Positions 36,951-47,898 of a DNA stretch of 64,000 bases are shown one piece after another. The stretch lies in the NCBI GenBank assembly GCA_947488605.1, contig CANKZJ010000003.1:186001-250000 (forward strand), given 5' to 3'. The position numbers were made by a program, and so were the translations under genes. This DNA is from an uncultured Paracoccaceae bacterium. Lineage in GTDB: Bacteria > Pseudomonadota > Alphaproteobacteria > Rhodobacterales > Rhodobacteraceae. The first letter of the stretch is position 1, and every line of letters begins with the position of its first letter. The notes below the pieces were generated by a model, which saw nothing but the letters and a program-made list of their open reading frames with translations, was not told where the DNA came from and searched no databases.

Positions 36951-38371
36951 GCAGTCCAGTCGTCGAAGCCAAACGCATTATAGTCGCGCGGATATGCTTC
37001 GCGTGCCGCCTTCTCAATTTGACGATCATAGATTGCTGCAAGCTTCAGCGTATGTTTGTGCGCGGTATCGTCAATTGGCTTTGCACGCCGCCCTACTTGG
37101 GAAGCGAGCGCATCAAGCCCCCCATCCAACTGTTCTTCTCGCAGGACCACATCAGGGACCAAGAACTGCGCCATGCCTTGCAACAGCGTCAGCTGACTTG
37201 CCCATGATGGATCGACGCGGATGCTGGTCTGCCCAGCCAAGTTAATCTTGAGAAATTGCAAAAAGCCCAAGAACGCAGCGTGGTGCGTCGCTTCATCGAA
37301 GTCGACTTCATCCTGCGGCTCGTCTGGGATGGCCAGCTTATGAACACGGCGTAGATTGGCCCGGATTTCCGGCAAAAGCTTAGGCCCATCAAAAAGCATA
37401 CGGTCGCAAAATGCGGCATGGGCACGCGCAACAGGATGCCGCAAGATCGCGAAGCTACGATGTGGAAGATGGGTTTGCTGCCATTCACGCAGCGACTTTT
37501 GGGAAAACTGGGTGATCAAGGATGACCGTGGCGCATCATCAAGGTCCGCAAGCCAATCTTTGACAGCATGATCAGGCCCTGAACGTAAAGGCATGTAAAT
37601 CAGACCTGCCTTTGGTGCAGCAATATAGCTAGGAATTGCAGGCCCTCGGTTTGGTTCAAAATGTGGCGTGCGGCCAAGGTCAAACCGATCAAGACGCGTA
37701 AGTGCAGCGGCCATGTCAGGGTAGTTACTGACTTTTTGATCAAGTGGTTCTGGATTCTGCTTCTTCAGCTTTTTATTGATATTGGGAAGCTGCTCTTTTG
37801 TACCCAAAAACTTCAACATTCCATTCACTACGTCAACATCACGCAGATCTTCGTAACGCAGGTAAAACGCCGTCTGCCCTGTGGTCTGAAGCGTGCGTTG
37901 AATGCGTACCTGAAACGCTTGGATCGCCTCCAAATGTACCTCGAAATCAGCCGCGTCAAAACGTATGGGCGCGGATTTGGCATGGGTTGCATTCGTCAAT
38001 TTCCACTGCCCCGTAGCTTGGGCAATCTTCCAGCTTACAAAACTATCAACAGGGTTGCGGGTCAGGATCACCTTGGCGCATTTGGGATCTGCTAGACAGG
38101 TCGCGACGATACGCGGATCGTGATCATGGAAGAACCGAAAGCCCCCCAATTGATCGCTTGCCTTGATGCGTTCCAATAGCGCGTCGGGGTCTGCCTCACG
38201 ATCCTCAACGGTCATTCCCAACAGCGCGTCAATCTTGGGATAGCCCACAAAAGATGGATTGAATGCCTCGCCATGGCAGCTCACGCCGTCGACGCGGTTC
38301 AAATTCGCTTCAAGAAAATTAGAACCTGTCCGCATTTCAGCAAGCAGGATAAAGTAGTCGAAATCGCTCAT
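36947..38371 (-). CDS. Two-domain NodH-like sulfotransferase
   Basis: A 474-residue protein. The N-terminal half (1-245) is a Stf0/NodH-type sulfotransferase with the PAPS 5'-phosphosulfate loop 'AEMRTGSNFLEANL' (11-24) and the 3'-phosphate strand 'VILTRNPVDSFVSWKIA' (101-117). The second half (250-474) repeats the pattern: 'AGLIYMPLRSGPDHAVKDWL' (255-274) in the loop position and 'SFAILRHPVARAHAAF' (306-321) in the 3'-phosphate position, but its loop lacks the usual K/R-T/S-G residues, so it may be inactive or bind acceptor. The start overlaps the stop of the GT14 gene. Substrate unknown; a surface glycan is likely from neighbours. Confidence 0.8.
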   Translation of the reverse strand: MSDFDYFILLAEMRTGSNFLEANLNRVDGVSCHGEAFNPSFVGYPKIDALLGMTVEDREADPDALLERIKASDQLGGFRFFHDHDPRIVATCLADPKCAKVILTRNPVDSFVSWKIAQATGQWKLTNATHAKSAPIRFDAADFEVHLEAIQAFQVRIQRTLQTTGQTAFYLRYEDLRDVDVVNGMLKFLGTKEQLPNINKKLKKQNPEPLDQKVSNYPDMAAALTRLDRFDLGRTPHFEPNRGPAIPSYIAAPKAGLIYMPLRSGPDHAVKDWLADLDDAPRSSLITQFSQKSLREWQQTHLPHRSFAILRHPVARAHAAFCDRMLFDGPKLLPEIRANLRRVHKLAIPDEPQDEVDFDEATHHAAFLGFLQFLKINLAGQTSIRVDPSWASQLTLLQGMAQFLVPDVVLREEQLDGGLDALASQVGRRAKPIDDTAHKHTLKLAAIYDRQIEKAAREAYPRDYNAFGFDDWTA

Positions 38372-40071
38372 TTCTGACTAATCACATATGGCTTCCTGCG
38401 CGGAACAGTCCGTGTTTGCGCGGCGGCATTTTCTGTGATGTCACCGGTCAGGAACGGATGCATGCCTTGGTTTTTTAGGTCCTGCAAAAAGTCGGGTAAC
38501 CCAGTTAGATCAGCCATTTGCGGCACTTCTGTCAAAGCGGTGCCGCGATGCCCCGCGATATCATCGATGATTGTTTGCAACGTCTCCATCGGAGCCTCGA
38601 TAAATTCTGCGAGTGTTTTGATCTTTATGCGCGCACGCGCCTCTGGCGACCGCAAACTCTTGAGGAATTTGTGTTCGATCCGCTGCAAGCGCGCCGCCTC
38701 CGCACGCACATCACTTGCGGACCGATCAGAGGCAAAAAGCGGGATAGCCCAGGCGCCGGTGACGACCCAGATGCTTGCTTGCGTATCTTTTGCCAATGTC
38801 CAGCGGATGTCCTGGCTATCAGCAGGGCCAAATTGGAAGCACTGATGCTTGTCTCGCGCATTCCAAATCAGGTTCGTAAGGAACATCTTACCGTTGTAGT
38901 CGCGCAACCGCGCACTGTCGGACAAACCCCCGCGATAAACGGTGCTTTCATCGACAAAATGCGCACGGTCTTTTGCAAACAAATGGCCATGTACTTCGGC
39001 ACTGGTCTGGCGGGTAAGCCATGATCGAAAGTCGGGGAAAACATCATCAAAACCCTGCAAGACTGCATAAGGTGTTGCCCCAACCGCATTTTCACGATCT
39101 GAACTTGGAAAGCGGCTTTGCATATAAAGCCCCTGCCGGCCCCGCGTCCGGCGCTTTACTGCTTGCGAGAACACACGATCGACACGCCCCGATCTCGGCT
39201 CTTCGGTGGCGCGTTCTGGATCTTTTGCTACCGGAAACGACCGATACAACACATCTGCGTCATGCCAAATCTTGCGTGCAACAAAGCAACGCGATCGCTG
39301 CAAAAGTTCGAGGTGATCATCAAAGAAAATATGCGGCTTGCCCTGATAATCGAACTTGGCCAGCGTCAGTGAGCGACTTTCAATTTTGCGCGCATGCAAC
39401 CGGACCAGCGACTGATAATAGCTTTCGTCTGGTATCCAAACACCAGCAAAGTAACGGTCATAGACCGCCCGGTTCGGGTCTTGCAAAATAGCATCCAACG
39501 TTTGCCGCGTCAGACACCACCACTGTGATCCCATATGCGGCACAAGGTTTTCCGGTATTTTGCGCCGCAACCCCAGAATCTGTTGAAGCTGCACAAACCG
39601 ATCAAACAGCCACCTTTGTTTTTTCCACGCAAAAGGAAAGCGCAAGGTAAAGCGTTCGCGCTCCAAGCCACCAATCGTCCAAGGCACATCCGCGGTTGTA
39701 GCGCTTTCAATGAAATCGGTATCAGAGCGCAAAGCCAAATAATCACGCAACTCTTCTATCGGTCGCAACGGCAGGCAGGCACCAGACGCGAGATAGACGT
39801 GTTGAACGTCGGGGAACTCCTCCAACATCATTGTTGCCGCATCTTGGGTTGCCGCAACCATCCCCCACGTTCCCCATTCACACCGATGGCGTGTAGAAAA
39901 CCTGATATCTGGAAATTCGGACAGTGATTGCGCAAACGGGTCATACTGTGTCGCCGCCACATTGCTATCAACGTGGATAATGACAGGGCATCCAGCTTCG
40001 GCCCAATGACGCGCCATTTGCGCGGCCCGTCCGAAACCGGTGTGAACCAACATGACAACGCCAAGGGTCAT
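38368..40071 (-). CDS. GT14-like (core-2/I-branching) glycosyltransferase with extra C-terminal domain
   Basis: A 567-residue protein. The N-terminal ~240 residues follow the beta-1,6-N-acetylglucosaminyltransferase/xylosyltransferase pattern: 'VVMLVHTGFGRAAQMARHW', 'HVDSN', 'HVYLASGACLPLRPIEELRD' and 'IPDESYYQSLV'. The remaining ~320 residues form a DUF5928-type domain of unknown role common in roseobacters. The start ATG (40071) overlaps the stop of the GT2 gene (ATGA); its own stop overlaps the sulfotransferase start. The three genes are thus translationally coupled, and probably modify the same glycan. Confidence 0.82.
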   Translation of the reverse strand: MTLGVVMLVHTGFGRAAQMARHWAEAGCPVIIHVDSNVAATQYDPFAQSLSEFPDIRFSTRHRCEWGTWGMVAATQDAATMMLEEFPDVQHVYLASGACLPLRPIEELRDYLALRSDTDFIESATTADVPWTIGGLERERFTLRFPFAWKKQRWLFDRFVQLQQILGLRRKIPENLVPHMGSQWWCLTRQTLDAILQDPNRAVYDRYFAGVWIPDESYYQSLVRLHARKIESRSLTLAKFDYQGKPHIFFDDHLELLQRSRCFVARKIWHDADVLYRSFPVAKDPERATEEPRSGRVDRVFSQAVKRRTRGRQGLYMQSRFPSSDRENAVGATPYAVLQGFDDVFPDFRSWLTRQTSAEVHGHLFAKDRAHFVDESTVYRGGLSDSARLRDYNGKMFLTNLIWNARDKHQCFQFGPADSQDIRWTLAKDTQASIWVVTGAWAIPLFASDRSASDVRAEAARLQRIEHKFLKSLRSPEARARIKIKTLAEFIEAPMETLQTIIDDIAGHRGTALTEVPQMADLTGLPDFLQDLKNQGMHPFLTGDITENAAAQTRTVPRRKPYVISQK

Positions 40072-41078
40072 GCCCAATTCCCCTTTGACATCAGGCCTAG
40101 AATCTCAAGTTGGCGCCAATTGATATATTGCTCGCTCCACTGGCACCAAAGGTCAGGGTCAGTGCCATGCCGTTCCGCGTAGGTCTTATACTCCTGCCCA
40201 GCGCGATAGTGTTCACCGCGCACTGCCTCTTCTTCGGCGCGCGCGCTGAACGTGTTCAGAAACTTTGCATGCAGCAAAATACCCGACGTCTTTTCCCCCC
40301 CTTGCTGATCGTAGACAAGGTTCAGACCGCGCGGCAACATCATATGTGTTGAGCTGACATAGGCGTAGGGTTTACGCCATTTCACAAAGGGTATCTTGTT
40401 CAACGCCGGCGCCTGCTTTGGCTTGGTTGCAAAGAAATTGCGCGCGCGCGGTCCACCTTGAATCCACAGGTTATTCAACAGCTTGTTGCGCGATAGAATG
40501 TAATTGCCCGGATCAAACCAATTCGCCGTTTGGAAAGGATCAGCGCCGCGCTCGTAGGTCGTGTCGCCAACTGGGCCCTTGGGATACATATCCAAAAGCA
40601 TCGCCCCAAAAGATCGCACCGCTGACGCATCAAGCCAATCCGCCAAGGCGCGAATAGGACGGGTATCGCAAAACGGATAGACAAAAAATTCGTCGACATC
40701 GACGGTCAATGCCCAATGTCCATCCGCATATTTGCCTTGCAAATAAGTCAGCCAATCAACGCCGTACCGCGCGTCACCGTACGCGCCTTTGGTGGTCCAA
40801 AGTGACACATCGGGCTGCGCCTGTGCAAAGTCACGACCACCATCGTTGCTGTCATTATCCACCAAAAGGAAATGGCTGATCCCGAGCTTGCGGTAGTAGT
40901 CCAAAAAGAACGGCAGTCTGACGTCCTCGTTGCGAAAGGTGCAAAACAGCAAAATATCGTCGGGACCAATTTGCCGGGTCCGGTCGGCAACCGGTGTCAG
41001 CTCTTGCCCCTTGCGCATTGCACGCATACGCCAGCGCTTGCGTTGCATCCGTAGCCGATATGATGTCCAGATACCCAA
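40068..41078 (-). CDS. Family 2 glycosyltransferase (PF13704 type), paralogue 1
   Basis: A 336-residue GT-A glycosyltransferase. 'LLFCTFRNEDVRLPFFLDYY' (44-63), 'GISHFLLVDNDSNDGG' and the metal motif 'LTVDVDEFFVYP' are visible. The start is a TTG at 41078; the ATG at 41048 is later but the residues 'GIWTSYRLR' before it align with 'GLWHAYRLR' in the next paralogue, so they are coding. It is about half identical to the gene at 41119, and both end in 'GLMSKG'. The substrate is unknown. Confidence 0.85.
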   Translation of the reverse strand: MGIWTSYRLRMQRKRWRMRAMRKGQELTPVADRTRQIGPDDILLFCTFRNEDVRLPFFLDYYRKLGISHFLLVDNDSNDGGRDFAQAQPDVSLWTTKGAYGDARYGVDWLTYLQGKYADGHWALTVDVDEFFVYPFCDTRPIRALADWLDASAVRSFGAMLLDMYPKGPVGDTTYERGADPFQTANWFDPGNYILSRNKLLNNLWIQGGPRARNFFATKPKQAPALNKIPFVKWRKPYAYVSSTHMMLPRGLNLVYDQQGGEKTSGILLHAKFLNTFSARAEEEAVRGEHYRAGQEYKTYAERHGTDPDLWCQWSEQYINWRQLEILGLMSKGNWA

Positions 41079-41118
41079 CGCTTAACGCTGCCTTAATCCA
41101 TTCGTTTGGATATTCATA

Positions 41119-42156
41119 TCAGACCCAACCTCCCTTTGACATCAACCCTAATGCAACCAATTTTGACGGGTTGTCGTAATGGCACGCTTCCTCGTGCCAA
41201 AGGGTGGGGTTTTCTGTCAGGCGCTGATGGTAATCTGCGTAGAGTGGTGCGTTCTCGAAGTGTTGTTGCCGGCTCATTTCTTCCACTGTCTTTTCAACAA
41301 TCAGTGGCAGAAACTTGGTATGTAGCAACGCGCCTGACACCCTGCTGTTCGCAGTAAAGTCAAAAACATCATGCAGCCGCGCGGGTAGGATTTGATGGGT
41401 TGAGCTGACATAAGCATACCGCCAATGCCATTTCACCAGAGGCGTTTTATTCAATGTCGGCGCACGCGCGGGGTCTTTGGCAAAGAACATGCGTTCGCGC
41501 ACGCCGCCCTGAATCCAAAGGTTTCCATAATAGTGATGGATTTGATCACGGTAATTGTCCGCATCAAACCATGACAGAACCTTCAACGGATCATCGCCCG
41601 GTAGATAATCGACGTCTTTCAACGGACCCTTGGGATACATGTCGATCATCATTGCACCAAAAGAACAGGTCCTTTTTTCATCCAGCCAAGCGGTCAGCTT
41701 TTTCAGATCGCGCGCCTCGCAGTCAGGATAAACCAGCAGCTCATCCGCATCGACCGTCAGGCACCAATGCCCATTGCCATATCGCCATTGCAACCAGCCC
41801 ACCCAGTCCATACCAAACCGCGCCAGTTTGTAACTGTGCTGTGTTGTCCAAACCGACACATCTGATTGCGCACGCAGAAATTCGGCAGTGCCATCGTCGC
41901 TGCCGTTGTCGACAAACAAGAAATGGTCGATGCCAAGGCCGCGATAATACTCAATAAAATATGGAAGCCGGACAATTTCGTTTCGGACCGTCACGAAGGC
42001 CAGAATAGATGCCTCGGTGATCTGTCCCGTGCGGTCCGCAACGGCCCTTATCTGGCGGCGCTTTCGCCAAATGCGAAAAAGGAACCGCCTGCGTTTCCAT
42101 CTTAACCGGTAAGCATGCCAAAGCCCGTGCCGCACAGTCCCGCTGGCATCAGGCAT
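41119..42156 (-). CDS. Family 2 glycosyltransferase (PF13704 type), paralogue 2
   Basis: A 345-residue GT-A glycosyltransferase with 'LAFVTVRNEIVRLPYFIEYY', 'GIDHFLFVDNGSDDGTAEFL', 'LTVDADELLVYPD' and 'FGAMMIDMYPKGPL'. It parallels the gene at 40068 along the whole length, a tandem duplication. The N-terminal 10 residues and loops differ most. It starts with a clear ATG and is preceded by galU on the same strand, which would supply UDP-glucose. Confidence 0.87.
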   Translation of the reverse strand: MPDASGTVRHGLWHAYRLRWKRRRFLFRIWRKRRQIRAVADRTGQITEASILAFVTVRNEIVRLPYFIEYYRGLGIDHFLFVDNGSDDGTAEFLRAQSDVSVWTTQHSYKLARFGMDWVGWLQWRYGNGHWCLTVDADELLVYPDCEARDLKKLTAWLDEKRTCSFGAMMIDMYPKGPLKDVDYLPGDDPLKVLSWFDADNYRDQIHHYYGNLWIQGGVRERMFFAKDPARAPTLNKTPLVKWHWRYAYVSSTHQILPARLHDVFDFTANSRVSGALLHTKFLPLIVEKTVEEMSRQQHFENAPLYADYHQRLTENPTLWHEEACHYDNPSKLVALGLMSKGGWV

Positions 42157-42170
42157 CGCACGGCACCCTT

Positions 42171-43064
42171 TTATTGCGCGGCGTGTTTGGTGGTATGCAG
42201 GTCTTTCAGAAACTCTGCAAATTCGTCGCGCAGCTCTTCTCTGGCCAAAGCAAAAGCAACGGTCGCCTGCAAGAACCCTGCTTTAGAGCCGCAATCATAG
42301 CGCTGCCCTTCAAACCGATAGCCAAATACATCGCGGCCGGAGCTGATCTCTTGTGCGATTGCATCTGTCAGCTGGATTTCACCGCCTGCGCCACGACCGA
42401 CCGTATCAAAATTCGCCATCACTTGCGGCGTCAGGATATAACGCCCAATGACTGCCAAGTTAGATGGTGCCGTCCCGACCGGTGGCTTTTCAACCATTCC
42501 CTTGACTGACATGATCGCACCATCCTGACTGGCAACGTCCAAGACACCGTAGGACGATGTTTGTGCTGGCGAAACCTCCATCGCGGCAACCATAGCGCCG
42601 CCTGTTTCCTGATAGGCTTCGACCATTTGCTGCAAGCAAGGTTTTTCAGCGGCAATGACGTCGTCTGGCAGGATAACCGCGAAAGGCTCATCCCCGATCA
42701 GCTTACGCGCGCAGGACACAGCGTGACCAAGACCAAGTGCTTTGTGCTGGCGCAGATACGCAATTGTGCCGCTTTCCATATTGGTGCTGTTCAAGATATT
42801 CAGCAGCTCTGTCTTGCCTTTCGCCTTAAGCGAGGCCTCAAGATCGGGGGCGATATCAAAGTAATCCTCAAGCGCAGATTTCCCGCGCGACGTCACAAAA
42901 ATAAAATCCTCGATCCCTGCGGCGCGGGCCTCGTCAATTGCGTATTGGATCAACGGGCGATCCACTAAAGTCATGATTTCCTTAGGGACTGACTTGGTCG
43001 CTGGCAAAAACCGCGTGCCCAACCCTGCTACTGGAAAAATCGCTTTTGAGACTTTTCTATTCAT
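42171..43064 (-). CDS. galU: UTP-glucose-1-phosphate uridylyltransferase
   Basis: A 297-residue GalU, which makes UDP-glucose. The nucleotide-binding 'AIFPVAGLGTRFLPATKSVPKE' region (N-terminus) and 'PLIQYAIDEARAAGIEDFIFV', 'FAVILPDDVI' near 125 and 'GEIQLTDAI' near 225 are typical. The ATG at 43064 has GAGGT 7 bases upstream; the codon before it is TTG. UDP-glucose would feed the GT2/GT14 enzymes downstream. Confidence 0.97.
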   Translation of the reverse strand: MNRKVSKAIFPVAGLGTRFLPATKSVPKEIMTLVDRPLIQYAIDEARAAGIEDFIFVTSRGKSALEDYFDIAPDLEASLKAKGKTELLNILNSTNMESGTIAYLRQHKALGLGHAVSCARKLIGDEPFAVILPDDVIAAEKPCLQQMVEAYQETGGAMVAAMEVSPAQTSSYGVLDVASQDGAIMSVKGMVEKPPVGTAPSNLAVIGRYILTPQVMANFDTVGRGAGGEIQLTDAIAQEISSGRDVFGYRFEGQRYDCGSKAGFLQATVAFALAREELRDEFAEFLKDLHTTKHAAQ

Positions 43065-43173
43065 CAAATTGACCTCGTATTTTAATATTCACTGACGTTA
43101 CCTGCTACTAGACTGAGATTAAGACAAAACAAACTTTGATTATGACCTTCGATTGTCGCGCTTCAGCTTGGGC

Positions 43174-43974
43174 TTATTCATCGCCCATTTCAAGCAACAT
43201 CGCCTCAAGGCGCGGCACATCCTCGGGATTGTTCAGCTCCCAAAACTGCCGCCCTTTGCCGGCGACTTCGACGCAGAGCATTGGAACACCACGTTCTAGA
43301 AACCGCAGCTGTTCCAAACCTTCCAACCGCTCAAGCGGTCCAGACGTCCACTGCGGATATGCCGCAAGTGCTTCGGGCCGGTACGCATAAACGCCGACAT
43401 GATGGAAAACAGGTGTTTCGTCGTCAGCGGCGTAGTCTTTGCCAGTGTAAGGAATGACTTCTTTCGAAAAATAAAGCGCGTTGTGATCCGCGCCGAACAC
43501 AGCTGTTGTACCCCCAACACGTCCCTCGCGACGATCTTGCAAAAGGCCGTTCAATGCCTTGCCTTCCGTGCGCAAAACCGGTGTGGCGACCTGTGCCGAT
43601 GGGTTATCGCGCAACCCCTGCACCAGATCTTCTATAAACCACGCCGGCGTCAAAGGCGCATCGCCTTGAAGGTTCACGATGATCTCGAAGTCACCCGCCA
43701 GATTGGCCATCGTCTCGGCACAGCGCTCGGTTCCGTTTTCGCAGGTGGTTGCGGTCATGACGACCTCTGCACCAAAACCGGTTGCGGCCTGCGCGATCCG
43801 GTCATCATCAGTCGCCACAACAACACGATCAATGCCCGCAACGTCGCAAGCCGCATCCCAGGACCGGCGGATCAAGCTTTTTGCCTCGCCGCTGGCCCCC
43901 CGCAGTTCGACCAAGGGTTTTCCCGGATAGCGCGTGGAGGCGTACCGGGCAGGAATGACGATCAAGACTGACAT
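43174..43974 (-). CDS. kdsB: 3-deoxy-manno-octulosonate cytidylyltransferase
   Basis: A 266-residue CMP-Kdo synthetase, which activates Kdo with CTP. 'VIPARYASTRYPGKPLVEL' (6-24), 'DRVVVATDDDRIAQAA', 'NGTERCAETMANLAGDFEIIVNLQGD' region and 'HVGVYAYRPEALAAYPQW' are seen. It is a little longer than E. coli KdsB. The start overlaps the cysQ stop (TAATG). It may serve LPS or a Kdo-linked capsule. Confidence 0.95.
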   Translation of the reverse strand: MSVLIVIPARYASTRYPGKPLVELRGASGEAKSLIRRSWDAACDVAGIDRVVVATDDDRIAQAATGFGAEVVMTATTCENGTERCAETMANLAGDFEIIVNLQGDAPLTPAWFIEDLVQGLRDNPSAQVATPVLRTEGKALNGLLQDRREGRVGGTTAVFGADHNALYFSKEVIPYTGKDYAADDETPVFHHVGVYAYRPEALAAYPQWTSGPLERLEGLEQLRFLERGVPMLCVEVAGKGRQFWELNNPEDVPRLEAMLLEMGDE

Positions 43975-44771
43975 TACGCTTTCTCCAACTGAACACCCGG
44001 GGCGTAAGCGATAAAGAACGGGTTCTCAAACCCTGATTTCCCGTATGAAAGGTCTGTGTGATCGTCAAAGCGGACGACCTTACCCCCCGCACCGTTTAAA
44101 ACAGCATGCCCCGCGGCGGTATCCCATTCCATCGTGCGCCCAAGCCGGGGATAAAGGTCTGCTTCGCCAGTAGCGACCAAGCAAAACTTGAGCGACGATC
44201 CCGCACTTTTCATCTCAGCAGTGCGGTATTTGCCAATGTAGGTGTCTGTTGCAGCATCACGATGCGATTTGGATGCGACGACGTTTAAGGCGCTATTACG
44301 AGGGTTAGACACTGAAAGCGGGTTTGTTTTCCCGACTTCGTTTTTTGCGAATGGCCCAATCTCCTCGACCGAAACACCTTTCGCATCAGTGTAGAAAAGC
44401 CTGTCGCGTGCAGGTGCATAAACCACACCGCGCAATGGCTTGCCTTCCTCGACATATGCAATGTTCACGGTGAAATCGCCGCGCCGCTTAATGAACTCCT
44501 TGGTGCCATCCAGCGGGTCCACAATCAGAAATGTCTTTGCGGTGACCCTATGCGATGCGGCTTGCTCTTCGGTGACAAGTGCCACATCGGGGAACGCCTC
44601 GCGCAAACCGGCGCTGATAATCGCATCGGCCGCTTCATCCGCTATGGTCACAGGGCTTTCGTCGGATTTGGCGCGCACATCGAAATCATCACGCGCGTAG
44701 ATTTCCATGATCTTGTCACCCGCCAACAACGAAAGATGCCGCATGACCTTTGTCAGCTTTTCAAAGTCCAT
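43974..44771 (-). CDS. cysQ: 3'(2'),5'-bisphosphate nucleotidase
   Basis: A 265-residue CysQ of the inositol monophosphatase superfamily, which hydrolyses 3'-phosphoadenosine-5'-phosphate (PAP), the by-product of PAPS-dependent sulfation. The lithium-sensitive metal motif is 'FLIVDPLDGTKEFIKRRGDF' (near 82-101) and the C-terminal 'GRTMEWDTAAGHAVLNGAGG' near 210. The family's 'EEQ' glutamate lies in 'ALVTEEQAA'. Placement beside kdsB, galU and a sulfotransferase suggests local PAP clearance during glycan sulfation; it also serves sulfate assimilation. Confidence 0.95.
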   Translation of the reverse strand: MDFEKLTKVMRHLSLLAGDKIMEIYARDDFDVRAKSDESPVTIADEAADAIISAGLREAFPDVALVTEEQAASHRVTAKTFLIVDPLDGTKEFIKRRGDFTVNIAYVEEGKPLRGVVYAPARDRLFYTDAKGVSVEEIGPFAKNEVGKTNPLSVSNPRNSALNVVASKSHRDAATDTYIGKYRTAEMKSAGSSLKFCLVATGEADLYPRLGRTMEWDTAAGHAVLNGAGGKVVRFDDHTDLSYGKSGFENPFFIAYAPGVQLEKA

Positions 44772-44892
44772 CGCATCCCACCCGCCATCAAATTGCCTGA
44801 TCGCGATGTTTATGGTGTTTCGTCAAGCGATCAGCAAGGGTATCGTGCGTCAGTAAGCAACGGCCATCCTGCCGCATCCATTCGGGTCAAAT

Positions 44893-45714
44893 ATGTTCCA
44901 AACGCCGGTCCACAAAACACGCAGCAGCGGCATGTTTAGCATGCTGGAAGTCACGTATCATACGATCGTGCGACGTGCCCGTGGCGGGCATCGGAACGCC
45001 GTTGTCGGGCTGGTTCTGAATATGCTTCAAAGTCTGACGATGATCATGGCCTTCTTGATTTTCTTTCAGATATTGGGGCTGCGCAGTTCACCCATTCGCG
45101 GTGATATGATGCTCTATATCATGACGGGAATTTTCGTTTATCTGACGCATATCAAGGCACTGGGGGCCGTGATGGGGGCCGCAGGGCCGACGTCTTCGAT
45201 GATGCTGCATCGGCCGATGAACACGATCATCGCAATCATGGCCGCAGCAATTTCTTCGCTTTATATGCAGATCATTACGCTCTTTGTGATCCTATCTGTG
45301 TATCATATCGTCTTTAATCCCATCACAATCCATGACCCGATTGCCGCCATGGGTTTCTTTATCATGGCATGGTTTTCTGGCTGTGCGGTCGGCATGATCT
45401 TTCTTTCGCTCAAACCGTGGTTCCCAAGATTCACAGGAATCGCAAAGAATCTTTACGTGCGTGTCAATATGATCGCATCTGGCAAGATGTTTGTCGTCAA
45501 CACATTGCCTGCCTCTATGATCGCGATGTTCGACTGGAATCCCTTGTTTCATAACATCGACCAGATGCGAGGCGCGGTGTTCCTTCACTATAATCCTCAA
45601 TTCACCAGTGTGAGCTATCCAATTTATCTGTCTCTCGTCCTGATCATGATTGGGTTGATGGGTGAATTCTTTGCCCGCAGGCACGTCTCTTTGAGCTGGT
45701 TTGCGGGCCGGTAA
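44893..45714 (+). CDS. ABC-2 type polysaccharide export permease (KpsM-like)
   Basis: A 273-residue permease of the polysaccharide/polyol-phosphate export group. Six hydrophobic helices (about 40-62, 72-92, 110-140, 152-172, 185-205, 243-262) follow a basic N-terminus ('VRRARGGHRNAVVGL'). Such permeases need a separate ATPase, which is not adjacent here. ATG 44893 is chosen; ATG 44932 is an alternative. It diverges from cysQ across 121 bases that must hold both promoters, so it may export the glycan made by the block to its left. Confidence 0.82.
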   Translation: MFQTPVHKTRSSGMFSMLEVTYHTIVRRARGGHRNAVVGLVLNMLQSLTMIMAFLIFFQILGLRSSPIRGDMMLYIMTGIFVYLTHIKALGAVMGAAGPTSSMMLHRPMNTIIAIMAAAISSLYMQIITLFVILSVYHIVFNPITIHDPIAAMGFFIMAWFSGCAVGMIFLSLKPWFPRFTGIAKNLYVRVNMIASGKMFVVNTLPASMIAMFDWNPLFHNIDQMRGAVFLHYNPQFTSVSYPIYLSLVLIMIGLMGEFFARRHVSLSWFAGR

Positions 45715-45778
45715 GCCGCCCGTTTCGCACGAACATCACGAAATCCGTTATTTTAAGCATTTTGCATTGCGTCCGGCG

Positions 45779-45810
45779 CTTGCAGCCCCAATATCGCGAC
45801 CCTATATACG
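45779..45810 (+). promoter_or_regulatory. RpoH-type heat-shock promoter of dnaK
   Basis: CTTG (45779-45782) is followed after 18 bases by CCTATATACG (45801-45810). This fits the alphaproteobacterial heat-shock consensus CTTG-N17/18-CYTAT-T--G at every defined position. It would start transcription about 100 bases before the dnaK ATG. No CIRCE repeat is seen. Confidence 0.75.
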
Positions 45811-45919
45811 CCAAGATCAAAGCTTCAGGGTTTCGCCCTAAGCTGACAAATGTAACTGGCGCGGGTGCCGAAAACGGGTTCGCGCTGCTCAAACCGCCTA
45901 AAGTAGAGGGATTTGAAAA

Positions 45920-47824
<1,905 letters not shown>

Positions 47825-47845
47825 GGCTTCACGCCGCTGAGAATT

Positions 47846-47874
47846 GACCGGCCCGCAACCCGGGCCGGTCTTTT
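47846..47874 (+). terminator. Hairpin terminator between dnaK and dnaJ
   Basis: GACCGGCCCG and CGGGCCGGTC form a perfect 10-pair stem around CAACC, followed by TTTT. It lies 21 bases after the dnaK stop and 24 bases before the dnaJ start, so partial termination would make dnaK more abundant than dnaJ. Confidence 0.85.
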
Positions 47875-47898
47875 CCATTCCCAAGGGGGAAATCTATC

